DNA of 7,790 bases from Actinomycetes bacterium. Lineage in GTDB: Bacteria; Actinomycetota; Acidimicrobiia; Acidimicrobiales; RAAP-2. Both the position numbers and the translations under genes were made by a program. Below the pieces are notes generated by a model. It was given only the letters and a program-made list of their open reading frames with translations, ran no database searches and was not told where the DNA came from. The DNA lies in the NCBI GenBank assembly GCA_021781315.1, contig JAJXXB010000172.1, positions 1 through 7,790 on the forward strand. Reading direction: 5' to 3'. Numbering within the stretch: position 1 is the stretch's first letter; every line of letters begins with the position of its first letter. Shown one piece after another: positions 6,391 through 7,790 of the stretch.

Positions 6391-6621
6391 TTAGGCGGCG
6401 CCGAAGCCGACCACCCGGTCGACCGGCGTGCCGAACTCGACGTAGGCGATGCGCGCCGAGGGCACGCCGAGGCGCCGGCCCTTGCGGTCGGTCAGCCACA
6501 GGACCGTCTCGGCGCCCAGGGCGGCCTCGACCTCGGCCATGATCTGGTCGCGGTCGGCGTCGTCGGCCAACTCGACCTCGAGTTCGCGCATCGACTGCAC
6601 GATGCCTATGCGGATGTCCAT
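6391..6621 (-). CDS. DUF3107 family small protein
   Basis: This small cytoplasmic protein of 76 residues belongs to DUF3107, a family restricted to Actinomycetota as far as I know; TB9.4 of M. tuberculosis is a member by my recollection. Its function is unknown. Recognisable features are the opening MDIRIGIVQSMRELEVEL (1-18), the central LTDRKGRRLGVPSARIAYVE (43-62) and the C-terminal RVVGFG (69-74). The alternation of charged strands and one helix (about 23-36) suggests a compact alpha/beta fold with no membrane segment. The ATG at 6621 follows GAGGAG at 4-nt spacing; the longer open frame upstream overlaps dgt on the other strand and is not coding. It is the first gene of an operon with the PHP enzyme (2-nt gap) and pdtaS, and is divergent from dgt. 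A TAACAT (6653-6648) could be its -10, giving a leader of roughly 20 nt. Confidence 0.9.
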   Translation of the reverse strand: MDIRIGIVQSMRELEVELADDADRDQIMAEVEAALGAETVLWLTDRKGRRLGVPSARIAYVEFGTPVDRVVGFGAA

Positions 6622-6675
6622 ACTGCTCCTCAGTCGTCTCAGGGTCCATGTTACGGGCTTGGGGCAGAATGGGGC
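6622..6675. promoter_or_regulatory. 54-bp divergent promoter region, DUF3107 / dgt
   Basis: The short gap must hold promoters for both directions. Leftward, TAACAT (6653-6648) is a possible -10 and GAGGAG (6631-6626) the ribosome binding site for DUF3107. Rightward, CAGAAT (6665-6670) ends 5 nt before the dgt ATG and could drive a leaderless mRNA; no Shine-Dalgarno sequence is otherwise convincing there. Neither has a clear -35. The two elements are only about 11 bp apart, so RNA polymerases would compete for the site. Confidence 0.4.
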
Positions 6676-7782
6676 ATGGCCGAAGCACCCTCTGCGCGTC
6701 ACCACCAGTGGGCCTCGACCATGGAGGGCTACACCGGCAGCCCCGACGACCTCACCCTCGCCCACCGCGACTCCTCGGCCCGTCTCGAGCGCGCGTCGGC
6801 CGCCACGTGGGCCCAGCGCGAGGCCGACCAGGCCGCACTGCTCGCCCCGGGTGCGACCCTCGCGCTCGGCGCGGGCGACCGGCTTCGCCCCGAAGAGCCC
6901 GACGAGTATCGCAGCTGCTTCGAGCGCGACCGCGACCGCATCCTGCACTCGAACGCCTTTCGCCGCCTCGCGGGCAAGACCCAGGTCTTCGTCTTTCCCG
7001 AGGACCACATGCGAACCCGTCTCACCCACGCCCTCGAGGTCGCCCAGGTGGCCGTCGGCATCGCCCGGCCCCTCGGGCTCAACGTCGCCCTCGTCGAGGC
7101 GATCGCCCTCGGGCACGACTGCGGCCACGGACCAGGCGGCCACGCGAGTGAAGAGGCCCTCGACCCCTACCTCGTCGACGGTTTCGACCACGCGACCTGG
7201 GGCGCGGACGTCTCACTCGCCCCGCTCAACCTCTGTGCCGAGACCCTGGACGGGATCCGCAATCACTCGTGGAGCCGGCCGGCCCCCACTACCCCCGAAG
7301 GCGAGGTCGTCAGCTGGGCCGACCGCATCGCCTACGTCTGTCACGACTTCGAGGACGCGGTCTCGGCGGGCGTCGTCGAGGCCGACGACCTGCCCGCAAT
7401 CGTCGGCGAGCGCTGCGGCACCCGTCGCGGCCAGCAGCTCGGCGCCCTCATCAACGCCATGATCGCCACCGTCGCCGCGACGGGCGTGATCGGCATGGAC
7501 GCGGGCCACGCCGAGGCGCTCGCGGCCTTCCGGGCCTTTGACTACGAGCGGATCTACCTGCGCGGTGCCTCGCGCGACCAGGCCGGACGGGTCATCGACA
7601 TGCTGCGCGCGCTCGTCGAGCACTATGCCGCGCACCCCGAGCTCATCGACGAGCAGCCCGGCGAGCCCCTCGAGCGGGCCGTCGCCTACGTCGCGGGGAT
7701 GACCGACCGCTTCGCCTGTCGCAGCGCGGTGACCCTGCTCGCCTGGCCCGAGGACCGGCTCCCCACGGGTATCGACCGCTAG
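6676..7782 (+). CDS. dgt: Deoxyguanosinetriphosphate triphosphohydrolase-like protein (HD domain)
   Basis: This enzyme hydrolyses dNTPs (dGTP in the classic case) to the nucleoside and triphosphate, tuning dNTP pools for replication and repair. The protein has 368 residues, shorter than the roughly 500-residue E. coli Dgt but normal for the compact type common in actinobacteria. The signature RDRILHSNAFRRLAGKTQVF (86-105) is followed by the HD metal site: H118 in TRLTHALEV, H147-D148 in GHDCGHGPGGH (146-156), and D216 in SWADRIAYVCHD (213-224). NHSW is at 196-199. The ATG at 6676 gives the longest N-terminus; a second ATG at 6721 (MEGYTGSP) has no better ribosome binding site and cannot be excluded. 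A CAGAAT 5 nt upstream hints at leaderless transcription. In many actinobacteria this gene precedes dnaG; the window ends 8 nt after the stop, so that cannot be seen here. Confidence 0.92.
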   Translation: MAEAPSARHHQWASTMEGYTGSPDDLTLAHRDSSARLERASAATWAQREADQAALLAPGATLALGAGDRLRPEEPDEYRSCFERDRDRILHSNAFRRLAGKTQVFVFPEDHMRTRLTHALEVAQVAVGIARPLGLNVALVEAIALGHDCGHGPGGHASEEALDPYLVDGFDHATWGADVSLAPLNLCAETLDGIRNHSWSRPAPTTPEGEVVSWADRIAYVCHDFEDAVSAGVVEADDLPAIVGERCGTRRGQQLGALINAMIATVAATGVIGMDAGHAEALAAFRAFDYERIYLRGASRDQAGRVIDMLRALVEHYAAHPELIDEQPGEPLERAVAYVAGMTDRFACRSAVTLLAWPEDRLPTGIDR

Positions 7783-7790
7783 TCCACGAG

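Noticed and set aside
6629..6642. CTCAG direct repeat (6629-6633 and 6638-6642) between DUF3107 and dgt
   Set aside because: Two 5-base copies 9 bp apart are easily chance, and the first copy is part of the DUF3107 ribosome binding site.
6622..7191. Long upstream extension of the DUF3107 open frame
   Set aside because: It runs antisense to dgt, and DUF3107 homology and a good ribosome binding site fix the start at 6621.
6449..7462. 337-codon plus-strand open frame overlapping dgt
   Set aside because: It is Ser/Pro/Arg/Thr-rich, low complexity, and in a different frame from the clear HD-domain protein. It is a codon-bias shadow.
1..7790. Search for defence, CRISPR, prophage, toxin-antitoxin or biosynthetic systems
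   Set aside because: No repeats, integrase, transposase, nuclease or assembly-line motifs were seen. The HD-domain protein fits housekeeping dgt, and nothing next to it suggests an antiphage dNTPase cassette.

Overview
The window is high-GC chromosomal DNA from an actinomycete-like bacterium. A WhiB-family iron-sulfur regulator, a DUF3107 protein and a PdtaS-type sensor kinase together point to Actinomycetota. The overall style (high GC, GTG starts, probable leaderless mRNAs) would fit a lineage such as Acidimicrobiia, but that class-level placement is inference. Gene content is dense and mostly core: eight complete genes and one partial gene. I see no tRNA, rRNA, CRISPR array, insertion sequence, phage gene or attachment site.

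Left block (1-3437, all on the minus strand). In transcription order: a glycerophosphodiester phosphodiesterase (3437-2727), etfB (2716-1943), etfA (1935-973), a strong hairpin just past the etfA stop (974-944), then a DHA2-type MFS exporter starting at 911 and running off the left edge. The first three genes are separated by only 10 and 7 nt, so they probably form one transcription unit. etfBA makes the heterodimeric electron-transfer flavoprotein that carries electrons from acyl-CoA and related dehydrogenases to the respiratory chain. The phosphodiesterase recovers glycerol-3-phosphate from lipid headgroups, so the block has a loose lipid-catabolism theme. The exporter appears to be a separate unit.

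Middle (3438-4038). A 157-bp divergent region carries a good promoter overlaid with inverted repeats. It drives a WhiB1-like regulator (3595-3891, plus strand). A hairpin at 3967-3991 separates this gene from the convergent kinase gene.

Right block. DUF3107 (6621-6391), a PHP-family phosphoesterase (6388-5513) and the PdtaS-type histidine kinase (5513-4038) are packed with a 2-nt gap and a 1-nt overlap, almost certainly as one minus-strand operon. Divergent from it, across 54 bp, is dgt, an HD-domain dNTP triphosphohydrolase (6676-7782, plus strand).

The most informative context is the convergent whiB1-pdtaS pair, which matches the Rv3219-Rv3220c arrangement I recall for Mycobacterium tuberculosis. 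It supports orthology for both genes and suggests an ancient link between the two signalling proteins. I did not find a clearly new multi-gene system. The items most worth checking are the nested palindromes over the whiB1 promoter, the apparent absence from this PdtaS of two sensory cysteines reported in the mycobacterial protein, and the PHP enzyme locked into the kinase operon.
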